From positions 1-64,000 of the forward strand of contig JADJNY010000009.1 in the NCBI GenBank assembly GCA_016714045.1: a stretch of DNA of 64,000 nt. The letters are read 5' to 3'. Of this stretch, positions 26,485 to 35,561 are shown one piece after another; within the stretch, counting starts at the first letter, position 1, and each line of letters starts with the position of its first letter. Both the position numbers and the translations under genes were made by a program. The notes under the pieces were generated by a model. The model worked only from the letters and a program-made list of their open reading frames with translations. It made no database searches and was not told where the DNA came from. This stretch comes from Planctomycetota bacterium. Its GTDB lineage: Bacteria > Planctomycetota > UBA1135 > GCA-002686595.

Positions 26485-27022
26485 GGCGGTCGGCGTGCAC
26501 AGTCCGCCGCGCAGGACGGCTCCGACGCATGGCGGGCGCCCGGAACGCTCCTGCGTTCGCGGCGCCCGCGCGAATGGGTCGCGGCGAACGAGAGGTGGAT
26601 TGAACTCCCCACGAAGGGGGCTGCGCAACGCGCAGTCCGTGAAAAGGCGGGTGGACCAGGCACGGGGTTTCGATCGGTCAGCAGGCTCGCGCGAGGTCCG
26701 GAATGCGGAGCGTACGGATCGTCGTCGGGCTGAGCGTCCTCGTTTCCGCGTGGACGAAGGCTCCGCCGCGGGACACACGAGAGCACGCTACGCGCTCCGC
26801 CGACCGACGACTTGGACGCGCGAGCTCGACCCCACCGCGGTGCCCTTCGCTCTCGACCACGGCGCTCGAGCCTGCGGCCCGAAGCGATCCCGGCCGCGAG
26901 CCATCGAGATCCACCACGAGTCGTCGCTCCCGACGCGGAGTAGCGCACGGAAGCGGTTCGAGCGGCGGCGATTCTCCGGGCGCCATCGACCCTCGATGAA
27001 GGCAGACGCTATCGTCTCCCCC
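26485..27022. other. 538-bp gene-free stretch
   Basis: Between the divergent SEC-C (-) and PAP2 (+) genes. I find no supported coding frame. A T-arm-like sequence on the minus strand near 26600 was examined and rejected as a tRNA. TATCGT at about 27010 just before the PAP2 ATG may be a -10 element. Confidence 0.5.
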
Positions 27023-28051
27023 ATGTCCCCGGACCGAAGTAGAAGGCTCGAGTGGTGGCTCACGCGAGTCGGTCTACCCGCCGTGGGGCTCGCCCTCATC
27101 GCCATCCTGATCGGTCGCTCGGCCTACGACCGTGCGTCGCTCGAACCCTTCTACGATGCCGAGGCCGGCGCGTTCCCGCTCCGACGCGACGGGCTCTTCG
27201 GGGGTGTTCTCCACCACGGAGGCCGGTCGGTTGTCGTGGGTTGCACGGCGGTCCTCGTCCTCGGCGCTGCGCTGGGTTGGCGGAATCCACGGTGGAGTTC
27301 GCGCGCGCGTCGCTTCGCCTACCTGGCCGCGTGCTTGCTCGTGACCGTCGCCATCACGGGAGCGTGGAAGAAACTCGCAGACCAGACCACGCCCTGGGAC
27401 ACGCTCGGATTCGGGGGCACGAAGGCTTGGCCGGGATCGGACGGGCGGGCTTCGCTCTGGGACGTCGTCGGTTCGCCGGGAGCGCACGCCTCGTCGGGCT
27501 TTGCGTGGGTGTCGCTCTACTTCGTCGGTGCATCGCTCCGATCGCGGCACCGATGGCTGTGGGCGGCTCCGGGACTCTTGCTCGGGTTGCTCTTCGCCTT
27601 TGCCCAACACGCGCGGGGTGCACACCAGCCCTCCCACGAACCTTGGTCCATCGCGGTGGCTTGGATCGTGGCCGGTGTGCTCGCGGTCTTGTTCCGCCGG
27701 CTCGGCTGGCTCACCTGGAGCGAGTTCGACGCACCTCCTGTCCAACCGGTCGTGACGCGCGAGCGCGCGCTGCCCTGGCTGGTGGGAGCGAGCGTCGCTC
27801 TTTGCGGATTGGCCTTCCTCGCGGCCGACCAGTGCACGGAGGTGCTCGGATCGCAGCCCGCGGGACTGCGGACTCCGTTCGAGTACGTGGTGGTGCTCAT
27901 CACTGCGGCTGGGTTGGGCATCACGGCCGGGCTCCTCACGGACAAGCTCCAATCGCTGCGCGAGCGAGAGGCGTCGCGTCGAGGAGCAGCGCGAGCGCCG
28001 CTTGCAGGTTCTGAGTCGGACGGCTGCCGCCGTCCCACACGAGGCGCGTGA
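27023..28051 (+). CDS. PAP2-family membrane phosphatase
   Basis: A 342-residue integral membrane protein (alternative ATG 26996). Helices include VGLPAVGLALIAILIG, VVGCTAVLVLGAALGW, FAYLAACLLVTVAITGAW, WLWAAPGLLLGLLFAFAQ and WSIAVAWIVAGVLAVLF. The phosphatase motifs are KKLADQTTPWD, GSPGAHASSGFAWVSL (PSGH-like, His 155 region) and ARGAHQPSHEPWSIAVAW, which match the lipid-A/undecaprenyl-phosphate type (KxxTxxxCPWD, GHASxGFA, RGAHFxSHDxW). Probably dephosphorylates a lipid phosphate at the cytoplasmic membrane. The last ~35 residues are polar and overlap a decayed gene on the other strand, so the true C-terminus is uncertain. Confidence 0.85.
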   Translation: MSPDRSRRLEWWLTRVGLPAVGLALIAILIGRSAYDRASLEPFYDAEAGAFPLRRDGLFGGVLHHGGRSVVVGCTAVLVLGAALGWRNPRWSSRARRFAYLAACLLVTVAITGAWKKLADQTTPWDTLGFGGTKAWPGSDGRASLWDVVGSPGAHASSGFAWVSLYFVGASLRSRHRWLWAAPGLLLGLLFAFAQHARGAHQPSHEPWSIAVAWIVAGVLAVLFRRLGWLTWSEFDAPPVQPVVTRERALPWLVGASVALCGLAFLAADQCTEVLGSQPAGLRTPFEYVVVLITAAGLGITAGLLTDKLQSLREREASRRGAARAPLAGSESDGCRRPTRGA

Positions 28052-28345
28052 TCCGCCACGGGCCGTCCGCCTGATCGTGGGCGCGCAGCGCCACGCGTCA
28101 GCGAGCCTGCGCGAACCCCGCTGCCACCGAGGCTCGAGTCGAACCTCGAGCGCGCTGCGGCCGACGTTCGAGTCGAACCTCGAGCGCATCGACCGGCGTC
28201 GAGGAGTTGGAACACGCGCTCGATCGGACGGCCCCTGGGGTCGAAGCGAGGACCGCCACGAAGCGCCTCGTGCTCGACGTTGCCGGTTTGGATCGGGTGC
28301 TCGACGGCGAAAATCCCGTTCCCATGCCGCGCGGGCCATTCGACC
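27935..28345 (-). pseudogene. Decayed protein-coding fragment downstream of tRNA-Pro
   Basis: On the minus strand, three frames in succession read like protein with strong GC at third positions: GIFAVEHPIQTGNVEHEALR and RPIERVFQLLDA (~28340-28200), then SALEVRLEPRWQRGSRRLAD (~28170-28100), then RAHDQADGPWRITRLVWDGG and QNLQAALALLLDATPLA (~28085-27970) before TGA 27935-27937. No single frame joins them, and the 5' end stops near the tRNA-Pro 3' end. I read this as a frameshifted remnant overlapping the end of the convergent PAP2 gene. A 20-bp direct repeat (28134-28153, 28168-28187) lies inside. No family recognised. Confidence 0.3.
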
Positions 28346-28382
28346 CGCCTGCAGCGGGCATCCTCCTCCCGAAGGAGGAGGA

Positions 28383-28460
<78 letters not shown>

Positions 28461-28481
28461 ACCCGAAGTTGAGGACGAGCC

Positions 28482-28510
28482 GTTATAGGGAGGGGGCTGC
28501 GAATCGTCAA
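28482..28510 (-). promoter_or_regulatory. Housekeeping promoter of tRNA-Pro
   Basis: On the minus strand TTGACG (28505-28510), a 17-bp spacer and TATAAC (28482-28487), about 22 bp before the tRNA 5' end. Near-consensus sigma-70 type and the best promoter I can read in the window. Confidence 0.8.
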
Positions 28511-28691
28511 TCACGGGCACGCTCCCGCTCGCGATGGAGGCCCGGCCCTTCGACCAACCCGAGCGTTCGTCCGTGCGCGGCGCACGCAGGACTCCGCGCG
28601 AAAAGCGGCTGCCACGCGGCCGAAACGCCCTCCACGGGCAACTTACGGCGCGCCGACTTGCCGCGCGCGCCGCGCAGGGAACAATCCGCGC

Positions 28692-29111
28692 GTGGTCCGT
28701 CCCGCTCGCAGCCTGGAACAGCCCGTGCGGCGCATCGTGCGCCGACGCCACCGCACGTGGATGCTCTCGATGACGTTCGCGTCGCTGGGTTGGGCCGCGT
28801 GGTGGCTGTTCGCGTTCCTGAAGCACTTCGCTCCGGACCACGCGCCGAGTTCGCACACGGTGCAGTGGATCGGCGTCGGCTTCGCCGTGCCGGGCTTCTT
28901 GATCGCGCTGTGGACGATCCGCGCGCGCCTCGCCTGGATCGTCGTGACGCTCGTGCCGCTCGGCGCGAACGCGAGCCTGCTCTCCATGCCGCTCGTCATG
29001 AAGACGCTGCGCGTGATCCGCGAGGAACAGGCGCAGCACGAGCGCGCACCGAACACGAGCGTCGAGAGCGCGCCGAACGGCGAGGTTCACGCGGCGGGCT
29101 CGCAGCGCTGA
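28692..29111 (+). CDS. Small membrane protein
   Basis: A 139-residue protein; GTG 28692 gives a basic N-terminus (RRIVRRRHRTW) before the first helix, while ATG 28758 would remove it. Three hydrophobic segments: MTFASLGWAAWWLFAFL, WIGVGFAVPGFLIALWTI and LAWIVVTLVPLGANASLLSM, then a charged cytosolic-like tail. Alternating basic/hydrophobic layout fits a real membrane protein, but I know no family. It starts 230 bp from the tRNA-Pro gene, divergently. Confidence 0.6.
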   Translation: MVRPARSLEQPVRRIVRRRHRTWMLSMTFASLGWAAWWLFAFLKHFAPDHAPSSHTVQWIGVGFAVPGFLIALWTIRARLAWIVVTLVPLGANASLLSMPLVMKTLRVIREEQAQHERAPNTSVESAPNGEVHAAGSQR

Positions 29112-29213
29112 TCCACACCGCAGCGCTCGCGCGATGCAGGCTCGCAGCGCCGACCCGCACAGCACCGCTCGCGAGCGACACCGACCTGCAGCTCGCTCCC
29201 CGCGTCCGCGCGG

Positions 29214-29663
29214 TCAGGCCGGGAACTTCGGCGCGAGCCAGAGCATCCACGCCCCTGTGATCGCCGTGAGCACCGTGAGCCCGATCACCAAGAACGCCAT
29301 CCGCCGATGCAACGCCCGCGTCGCCGGCACGAACATCGTCCGGATCCCCGTCACCACCGGCACGAGCAACGCGACCGTGTTCGCCCGCGCGAGCGACAGA
29401 TGCACCGGCGTGATCCACCCCGCCGCGGCGAGGTCGTAGATCTTCCCTAGCCCGTACGCGTAGTAGATCGTCGCCCCCAACGCCGCGACGGTGAGCACGA
29501 CGCACGTGAGGTGCAGCGCGCGCCGCGCCTTGAGCCCCGTGACCACGACGACGCCGAGCAGCGCGAGCGTGAGCCCAAAACAGACGACGAAGCCGGTCCC
29601 CGGACTCACGATGAAACCGAGCGTCAGCCCGGAGGAACTCGCGAGCCCCGCCCCGGGACTCAA
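29214..29663 (-). CDS. Four-helix membrane protein downstream of gpsA (TTG start)
   Basis: A 149-residue protein with about four helices: GFVVCFGLTLALLGVVVV, LHLTCVVLTVAALGATIYYA, VHLSLARANTVALLVPVV and MAFLVIGLTVLTAITGAWML. TTG 29663 overlaps the gpsA stop (TTGA) and has GGGAGAG 5 bp upstream; GTG 29609 is a weaker alternative with no Shine-Dalgarno. Conserved His residues in LHLTCV, PVHLSLARA and RALHRRMAF recall DUF420/CtaM-type haem-copper oxidase accessory proteins, but that is only a resemblance. Third gene of the plsY-gpsA operon. Confidence 0.65.
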   Translation of the reverse strand: MSPGAGLASSSGLTLGFIVSPGTGFVVCFGLTLALLGVVVVTGLKARRALHLTCVVLTVAALGATIYYAYGLGKIYDLAAAGWITPVHLSLARANTVALLVPVVTGIRTMFVPATRALHRRMAFLVIGLTVLTAITGAWMLWLAPKFPA

Positions 29664-30694
29664 CTGAACTCTCCCAACAGCCCATCCATCTCCGCCGTGG
29701 GCGCGCGGTTCATCAAGTCGAGCACCGCGCCGCGCGGGTCCTTCCCGTCGAAGAGGATCGCGTGCACCTGCTCCGCGATCGGCATGGACACGTCGCCGAG
29801 GTCGGCTTCGGGCCCGAAGAGCGCCTTCGCCGTCCACACACCTTCTGCGACCATCTTCATGCCGGCGAGGACCTCCGAAAGCTGCTTCCCGCGTCCGATC
29901 GCCTCGCCGACCGCGCGGTTGCGCGAGTGCTTCGAACAGCACGTCGTGACGAGGTCGCCGAGGCCCGCGAGCCCGAAGAACGTGCGCGGCGACGCGCCGC
30001 GCGAGCGTCCGTAGCGCGCGATCTCGACGATGCCGCGCGTCAGGAGCGCGGACTTCGCGTTGTCGCCGAGCTCGAGCCCGTCGCTGATGCCCGCCGCGAT
30101 CGCGATCACGTTCTTCAGGGCCCCCGCGAGCTCGGCCCCGAGCGGGTCGTCGTGCGTGTAGACGCGGAACGACGGCGAGCTGAACACGGCCTGGACGCGC
30201 TGCGCGAGCGCGAGATCGCCGCTCGCCGCGAGCAGCGCGACGGGCTTCTGCAGCGCGACCTCCTCGGCGTGGCTCGGGCCGGTGAGCACGCAAAGCGGCC
30301 GATCGCCGAGCACTTCGGCTAGGATCTGGCTCGGCGTCTTGAACGTCTCGATCTCGATGCCCTTCGTCGCGCTGACGATCGGCAGGTTGCCGGGCAGGGC
30401 GTCCTCGAACTTGTGTGCGACCCCGCGCAGGTACTGCGTGGGCACGACGCTGACGACGAGCTCCGCGCCCGCGGCCGCGCGGTACGGATCCGCGGTGATC
30501 TCGATCTCGGCGGGCAGGCGGACACCGGGGAGGAAGCGCTTGTTCTCGCGCGTGCGCTCGAGCTCGGCGGCGAAGTCCGGGAACGCGCTCCACATGCGCG
30601 CGCGCACGCCGTTGCGCGCGAGGTGCAGCGCGATCGTCGTGCCCCAGCTGCCGTCGCCGATGACGAGCACCTGCGTGGAGGCGCGCTCAGGCAT
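29660..30694 (-). CDS. gpsA: NAD(P)-dependent glycerol-3-phosphate dehydrogenase
   Basis: A 344-residue enzyme that reduces dihydroxyacetone phosphate to sn-glycerol-3-phosphate for phospholipids. ATG 30694 places the Rossmann motif near the N-terminus (VLVIGDGSWGTTIALHLARNG; GDGSWG replaces the usual GAGSWG). Other landmarks: LPAEIEITAD, VSVVPTQYLR, PIVSATKGIE, VLTGPSHAEEVA, AGALKNVIAIAAGISDGL (catalytic Lys), ALLTRGIVEIARYG, and TFFGLAGLGDLVTTC with the NRxxG segment. Its start lies within the end of plsY (8-bp overlap), giving a two-step pathway operon: GpsA makes the substrate that PlsY acylates. Confidence 0.96.
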   Translation of the reverse strand: MPERASTQVLVIGDGSWGTTIALHLARNGVRARMWSAFPDFAAELERTRENKRFLPGVRLPAEIEITADPYRAAAGAELVVSVVPTQYLRGVAHKFEDALPGNLPIVSATKGIEIETFKTPSQILAEVLGDRPLCVLTGPSHAEEVALQKPVALLAASGDLALAQRVQAVFSSPSFRVYTHDDPLGAELAGALKNVIAIAAGISDGLELGDNAKSALLTRGIVEIARYGRSRGASPRTFFGLAGLGDLVTTCCSKHSRNRAVGEAIGRGKQLSEVLAGMKMVAEGVWTAKALFGPEADLGDVSMPIAEQVHAILFDGKDPRGAVLDLMNRAPTAEMDGLLGEFS

Positions 30695-31355
30695 GGGGCC
30701 TCGCTTCCGGAGCGCCGGAGACCTTCTCACCGCTCTTCGGTTCGGTGCCCGCGAGCATGCGTTGGATGTTCGAGCGATGACGCACGAGGATCAGGAGGGC
30801 GAGGAGCGCCGTGCCGAGCACGAACTCGGGCTTGTCGCGGTCGAGGTACCACGCGCTGATGGGCCAGGACAGACTCATCAGGATCGACGAGAGCCCGTTG
30901 TAGCGCGTCACCTTGCGCGTCACGAGCCACACGACGCCGCCGATCACGAACACGAGCCAGTCGACGCCGACGATCGCGCCGCAACCGGTCGCGACGGCCT
31001 TGCCGCCCTGGAACTTGAGGTAGACCGAATAGCAGTGCCCGAGCACCGCCGCGGTGCCCGTCAGGAGCTGCATCATCGGCACGAGCTCGCGCTCGTGCGC
31101 CAACGCGCCGATCAGCACGACGGGCACGAGGCCCTTCGCGAAGTCGCAGAAGAAGACGACGATCGCCCAGCCGCGGCCGAGCGCGCGCCCGGCGTTCGAC
31201 GCGCCGATGTTGCCGCTGCCGATCGTGCGCAGGTCGATCCCCTTGACCCACTTCGCGAACACGAGCCCGAACGGGATCGAGCCGAGCAGGTAGGCAGCGA
31301 CGACGACACCCCAGAAGAGGGGCTCGACGAGGACGGCCTGGAGGTGCTGCAGCAT
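30687..31355 (-). CDS. plsY: Acyl-phosphate:glycerol-3-phosphate acyltransferase
   Basis: A 222-residue integral membrane enzyme that acylates glycerol-3-phosphate at position 1 using acyl-phosphate. Start ATG 31355. PlsY motifs in order: YLLGSIPFGLVFAKW (motif 1), DLRTIGSGNIGASNAGRALG (motif 1/2 core with SGNxGATN-like sequence), LGHCYSVYLKFQGGKAVATG (motif 2, GHxFxxxxxFxGGKGVAT-like) and TRYNGLSSI (motif 3). Here GGKAVATG replaces GGKGVATG. At least five transmembrane helices and a charged C-terminus that overlaps gpsA. Confidence 0.95.
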   Translation of the reverse strand: MLQHLQAVLVEPLFWGVVVAAYLLGSIPFGLVFAKWVKGIDLRTIGSGNIGASNAGRALGRGWAIVVFFCDFAKGLVPVVLIGALAHERELVPMMQLLTGTAAVLGHCYSVYLKFQGGKAVATGCGAIVGVDWLVFVIGGVVWLVTRKVTRYNGLSSILMSLSWPISAWYLDRDKPEFVLGTALLALLILVRHRSNIQRMLAGTEPKSGEKVSGAPEARPHA

Positions 31356-31667
31356 GCGGAGGCGCGCTCCTGCGAGCGATTCGGGCCGCCAGCCTAGGCG
31401 AACCCCTCCCCCGTCGTCACGTCCCGCGCGCACCCGCAGGGAGCGCAATTCGAATCCGGCGCGGTTCACGGCCGCCGGAGTGCGGGCTCGCGCGGCGAGG
31501 GCGCTTCGAGCACGCGACGGCGGAGCTCGCGGACCGCGCCGTCAGGAGACGGGGCGGCCGGTGTCGCGCGGGCGCTCGCCGGAGGCCGCTCGAAGCGCGC
31601 GCGGGCGGCTCGTGCCCGTTCGCGCGGCAGGTTTCGGGAGCGGGAGCTCCTACGCCTTCGGCGTGGG
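31356..31667. other. Divergent intergenic region plsY-ferredoxin
   Basis: The gap 31356-31788 is free of supported genes. It should hold the plsY-gpsA promoter on the minus strand, which I could not pinpoint, and the ferredoxin promoter at 31668. Confidence 0.5.
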
Positions 31668-31695
31668 TTGCAAAGCACCGCCCTCGCCGTATCCT
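31668..31695 (+). promoter_or_regulatory. Promoter of the ferredoxin gene
   Basis: TTGCAA (31668-31673), 16-bp spacer, TATCCT (31690-31695). It would give a leader of about 87 nt before ATG 31789. The TATCCT -10 also occurs before tRNA-Gly in this window. Confidence 0.55.
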
Positions 31696-31788
31696 GTCGC
31701 CCCAACTCGCCGCGCGGAGGACCGCGCGCCCGAGCGCGGGGCCCGCGGCCCTGCCGACAACGCTGGACACGCTGCTGGAGCCCCCGCC

Positions 31789-32055
<267 letters not shown>

Positions 32056-32081
32056 CCCGTCGCGGTCCCGCCCGAACACGC

Positions 32082-32125
32082 CGACCGGCGCACCTCGCGA
32101 GAGGCCGCGCCGGTCGGTTCGTTTC
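32082..32125. terminator. Bidirectional hairpin terminator
   Basis: 10-bp perfect stem (32082-32091 with 32107-32116) with an inner CCTC-GCGA-GAGG stem in the loop, followed by GTTCGTTTC on the plus strand. It sits between the ferredoxin gene and the convergent sigma-fusion gene. Confidence 0.75.
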
Positions 32126-32149
32126 GGGAGCGAGCGGGAGGTCGCGCGA

Positions 32150-35100
32150 TCAGCGGAGGTCGAAGTCGTGCGTCCACTCGGCTGCCGCCGTGCCGAGCCC
32201 GAGGAGCACCGGCTCGAACGTGTTCCGATCGTCGAGCGACCAGAACCTCACGCGGAGGCGCTCCCCGGGCGCGTGCACGAGCTGGAACCGGCCCTCCGAG
32301 TCCGAGCTGGTGCTCGCCGTGCTGAGACGCACGCCGAGCGTCCCGTCCGCGATCACGGTCTCGGCCGTGGCCGTGATCCACACGCGCTCGGAGGGCGCTC
32401 CAGCGCGGCGCACCGTGCCGCGCAACGTCACGCCGCGCGCGCCTGGGCCCCGCACGACGAGGTCCACCGGAAGCGCGATCACGAGCTCCGTGCGCGGGAG
32501 CGCGGCCGGAGCGTTCGACTCGAAGACGGCGGTGTTCGTCACGCCGTCGAACGTGAACGCGTCCCCGTCGCTGCCGCTCCCCTTCCACAGACCGAAGAGC
32601 GCGCGACGTCCGTTCGTGAACTCGGTCTCGAAGCGCCCGTTCGCATCGGTCGTCGTGGCACGGACCGCGCCCTCCGCGCCATCTTCGGGGCGCGCGAGCA
32701 CCTGCACCGTCCACCCCGCGCAGGGCGCGCCGTTCGCCGCGTCGACGACGCGCACGGCGTAGCCGGCTCCGCCCAGCTCGACGACGAGTTCGAACCCGTC
32801 CGGCGCGTCCTCGGGCACCATGAAGGTCCAGCGCCGTCCGGCCGACGACTCGACGTCGAGCACGGTGGCGCCCGCGTGCAGCTCGATCCCGATGCGGCCG
32901 TCGGAATCGACGGCGGTCCACGGCGCGGCGGACGAGTGCGCAGGCCGCGCCTTCCAGCCGCCCGGATCGACGCCGCGCACGACGAGCCGCGCGTGACGCG
33001 GCGCCGCGGTGGGCGCGCGCAGCGTGAGCTCGTGCGTCCCTGCGGACCCGAGCTCGATCCGCCCCTGGAGCACGTTGAGCGCGCCGCCCTTCGTCGCCGG
33101 CAGCGGCGCGTACGCGGTGTAGGTTCCCTGCTGAAGGCCCTCCAGCCGTGCGACGCCGCCCGCGTCTGTCTCGGCCCGCCGCGTTTCGCCGGCGGCCGAA
33201 GTCACCACCACCTCTCGGCCGGCCAGGGCGTTGCCGTCCATGCCCTCGACGCGGACGAGAAGGTTCGCTCCGCCGCCGACGTCGAGCTCGAACCCACGCA
33301 CGCCCGCGTCCGTCAGCGCGACGGAGAGCGAGCTCTTCCGCGCGCCGCGCACGACGCGCAGGACGTACGTTCCGGCCGGCGCGCGGAACCCGAAGCGCCC
33401 CTCCGCATCGGTCTCGAGCGCATCGACGAGCGTGCTCTCGTCGGCGCTCCACCCCCGACGCGACACCGCGACGAGCGTCACGACGACGCCCGCGATCGGC
33501 GCGCCGCGCTCGACGACGCGACCGGAGAGCTCCGGTGCCGCGCCGGGCTCGAGCGCGAGCTCGATCGTCGTCGGGCTCTTCACGTCCTCGAGCCGCGCCT
33601 TCCCCGGCGCGTAACCGTCGGCCCACACGACGAGCTCGTAGGCTTCGCCTTCGCGCCCCGACGGGACGAGGAGCAGGCTCTCTTCCATGAGGCGCAGCGT
33701 CCCGTTCGGCGCGTGGAAGCGCCCCGTCCAGAACGGGTCCGCGTCGAGGACTGAGCGGGAGACGAGGAAGAAGTCGCGCACGGGCGCGCGCGTGGTCGCG
33801 TCGACGACGCGGAGCGCGGGCGTGCGCTGCGCGCAGAGCACGACGGGCTTCGCGCTCGGCAGCTGAACGACGAGGTCGTACGAGCGCGGCGCGGCGTCCG
33901 CGCGATCACGGCCCTCGGTCACCAGCGTCCACTCGGGATCGACCGCATGGGCCTGCACCCGCGCCGCGCCGACGCGCGCGCGGAACCGGCCGTGCGCGTC
34001 CGTGCGAACGGTCCAGTGCCCCGCGGAGCGCGCTTCGTACTCCGAAGACGGCGCGTGTGGGTCGCCGCCACGCTCGGCGGGCGGTGCCTCGCTCTGGCCC
34101 ACGAACTGGAGCGTCAACTCGTGCTCGAGGTCCTCACCGTCCGACGTCTCGACGCGCCCTTCGAGCTCGTACCACGGCCACATGCGGATCACGAGCGAGT
34201 CGTGCTCGACGCGTCGCCGGCGGGTCGTGTGCCCGTCGTAGACGTAGCGCTCTTCGCCGCGGCGCGCGGGAAGCGCGCGTTCCACGTAGCCTTCGTGCGC
34301 GCACGTCAGGAAGCCCCACGGCGTGCCTGGAGGCATCTCGAAGCGCCCCTCGGCGTCCGTCACGACCTCGGCGAGCGGCGGCGTCCCCGCTGGAGGCGGC
34401 GCGTGGACGTCGACGCGCTCGCGACCGGCGAGCGCGAGGTCCGACAGCGGCGCGCCGATCCACGGCCATTCGTCGAGCGGGTAGGCGCCCGCGCGGAACG
34501 CGCCGCGCGACTCGTCCGGGAACAGGCGGTCGACGTCCTGCAGCACGAGACGCTGGACCGCGTGCAGCGCAAGGCGCGCGCCCGCGATCGGAGCGCCCGT
34601 TACGCCGTCGACGACGCGGCCCCGCACCGGCGGATCGATCGCGCGCTCCGCGGGCGCGGAGCTCTCGACCGCGGCGCGACCAGCCATGTCCTCCGCGCGC
34701 TCGAGCATCGGCGCAGCGGGACTCCGCGCGGTACGCTCGGGTTCGATCCGCGTCGCCGGGACGCGGACCTCGCGCGCGGCGCTCGAGTCGTTGCGCAGCC
34801 ACCAACCCAGGACCAGCGCGAGCACGAGCACGGCCGCTCCGACGACGAGCTTCTTCACCACGATCGCTCCTCCCACGCCCGCGGCGCCGAGCACCGCACC
34901 TTCGGTCGCGCGCGAAAGCACGGCCGTCTTCACCGCGGCGAGCCCGCGCGCGGGTTCGAGCACCGCCAGCACACCGAGCGCAACGCCCGCGGGCAGCGCG
35001 CGCTTCAGCAGCTCGAGCCCGCGGTGGATGCGCACGCGGATCGTGCCCGGGCTCTCGCCCAGGACGTGCGCGATGTCCGCCGTGGCGAGGCCGTGGCGCG

Positions 35101-35512
35101 CGCGCAGGAGCAAGGTCTGCCGATACGGCTCGTCGAGCCGGTCGATCGCGCGCACGAGCTCCGCGGAGAGCTCGCGCTCGAGCAGCGCGTGGTCGGGGAG
35201 CTCCTGCACGCGCTCGAGGAGCCGCTCGGGATCCGGGCGGCGGCGCGCGGCGCGCACGACCTCGCGCGCATGCTGCTGCAAGATGCCGACGAGCCACGGC
35301 TCGAGCTCGCGCACGCCGTCGAATGCGTGCGCCTTCTCCATCGCGGTGAGGAACGTGCCCTGCACGAGGTCCTCCGCCGTCGCCGCGTCGCCGACGAGGT
35401 GCAGCGCGACGCGCAGGAGCTCTGGCGCCGTGCGGTCGAACACGGTCGCGAGGTCGGCGGGCTTGCGCCGATCGCGCCAGGCGAGGAAGAGCTCGCGATT
35501 CGTGGGCAGCAT
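32150..35512 (-). CDS. ECF sigma factor fused to membrane anchor and large extracytoplasmic Ig-like region
   Basis: A single 1120-residue polypeptide. ATG 35512 is chosen because AGGAGG lies 8 bp upstream (an in-frame GTG at 35518 is too close). Residues ~21-92 are sigma region 2 (LVGDAATAEDLVQGTFLTAM, ELEPWLVGILQQHAREV). Residues ~118-172 are region 4 with HTH GLATADIAHVLGESPGTIRV. A transmembrane helix at 222-239 (LVVGAAVLVLALVLGWWL) leads to ~880 residues of regulatory-like Ig repeats: VRGRVVDGVTGAPIAGARLA, LSGRVVERGAPIAGVVVTLV, VRVVDAANGAPCAGWTVQVL, and GVTLRGTVRRAGAPSERVWI. The reading frame is uninterrupted and codon bias uniform, so the fusion is real. Membrane-tethered ECFs are known in Planctomycetes and Actinobacteria. 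Inferred action: outside binding releases or alters the sigma domain, possibly by proteolysis. Confidence 0.88.
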   Translation of the reverse strand: MLPTNRELFLAWRDRRKPADLATVFDRTAPELLRVALHLVGDAATAEDLVQGTFLTAMEKAHAFDGVRELEPWLVGILQQHAREVVRAARRRPDPERLLERVQELPDHALLERELSAELVRAIDRLDEPYRQTLLLRARHGLATADIAHVLGESPGTIRVRIHRGLELLKRALPAGVALGVLAVLEPARGLAAVKTAVLSRATEGAVLGAAGVGGAIVVKKLVVGAAVLVLALVLGWWLRNDSSAAREVRVPATRIEPERTARSPAAPMLERAEDMAGRAAVESSAPAERAIDPPVRGRVVDGVTGAPIAGARLALHAVQRLVLQDVDRLFPDESRGAFRAGAYPLDEWPWIGAPLSDLALAGRERVDVHAPPPAGTPPLAEVVTDAEGRFEMPPGTPWGFLTCAHEGYVERALPARRGEERYVYDGHTTRRRRVEHDSLVIRMWPWYELEGRVETSDGEDLEHELTLQFVGQSEAPPAERGGDPHAPSSEYEARSAGHWTVRTDAHGRFRARVGAARVQAHAVDPEWTLVTEGRDRADAAPRSYDLVVQLPSAKPVVLCAQRTPALRVVDATTRAPVRDFFLVSRSVLDADPFWTGRFHAPNGTLRLMEESLLLVPSGREGEAYELVVWADGYAPGKARLEDVKSPTTIELALEPGAAPELSGRVVERGAPIAGVVVTLVAVSRRGWSADESTLVDALETDAEGRFGFRAPAGTYVLRVVRGARKSSLSVALTDAGVRGFELDVGGGANLLVRVEGMDGNALAGREVVVTSAAGETRRAETDAGGVARLEGLQQGTYTAYAPLPATKGGALNVLQGRIELGSAGTHELTLRAPTAAPRHARLVVRGVDPGGWKARPAHSSAAPWTAVDSDGRIGIELHAGATVLDVESSAGRRWTFMVPEDAPDGFELVVELGGAGYAVRVVDAANGAPCAGWTVQVLARPEDGAEGAVRATTTDANGRFETEFTNGRRALFGLWKGSGSDGDAFTFDGVTNTAVFESNAPAALPRTELVIALPVDLVVRGPGARGVTLRGTVRRAGAPSERVWITATAETVIADGTLGVRLSTASTSSDSEGRFQLVHAPGERLRVRFWSLDDRNTFEPVLLGLGTAAAEWTHDFDLR

Positions 35513-35561
35513 GGTCACGCCCTCCTCTCGGGAGCACGCGCGTGGACGTTACCGCTTTCCG

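Noticed and set aside
26570..26680. tRNA-like T arm on the minus strand (AGTTCAATCC)
   Set aside because: The T stem has a mismatch and no matching acceptor or anticodon arm can be drawn; no cloverleaf forms.
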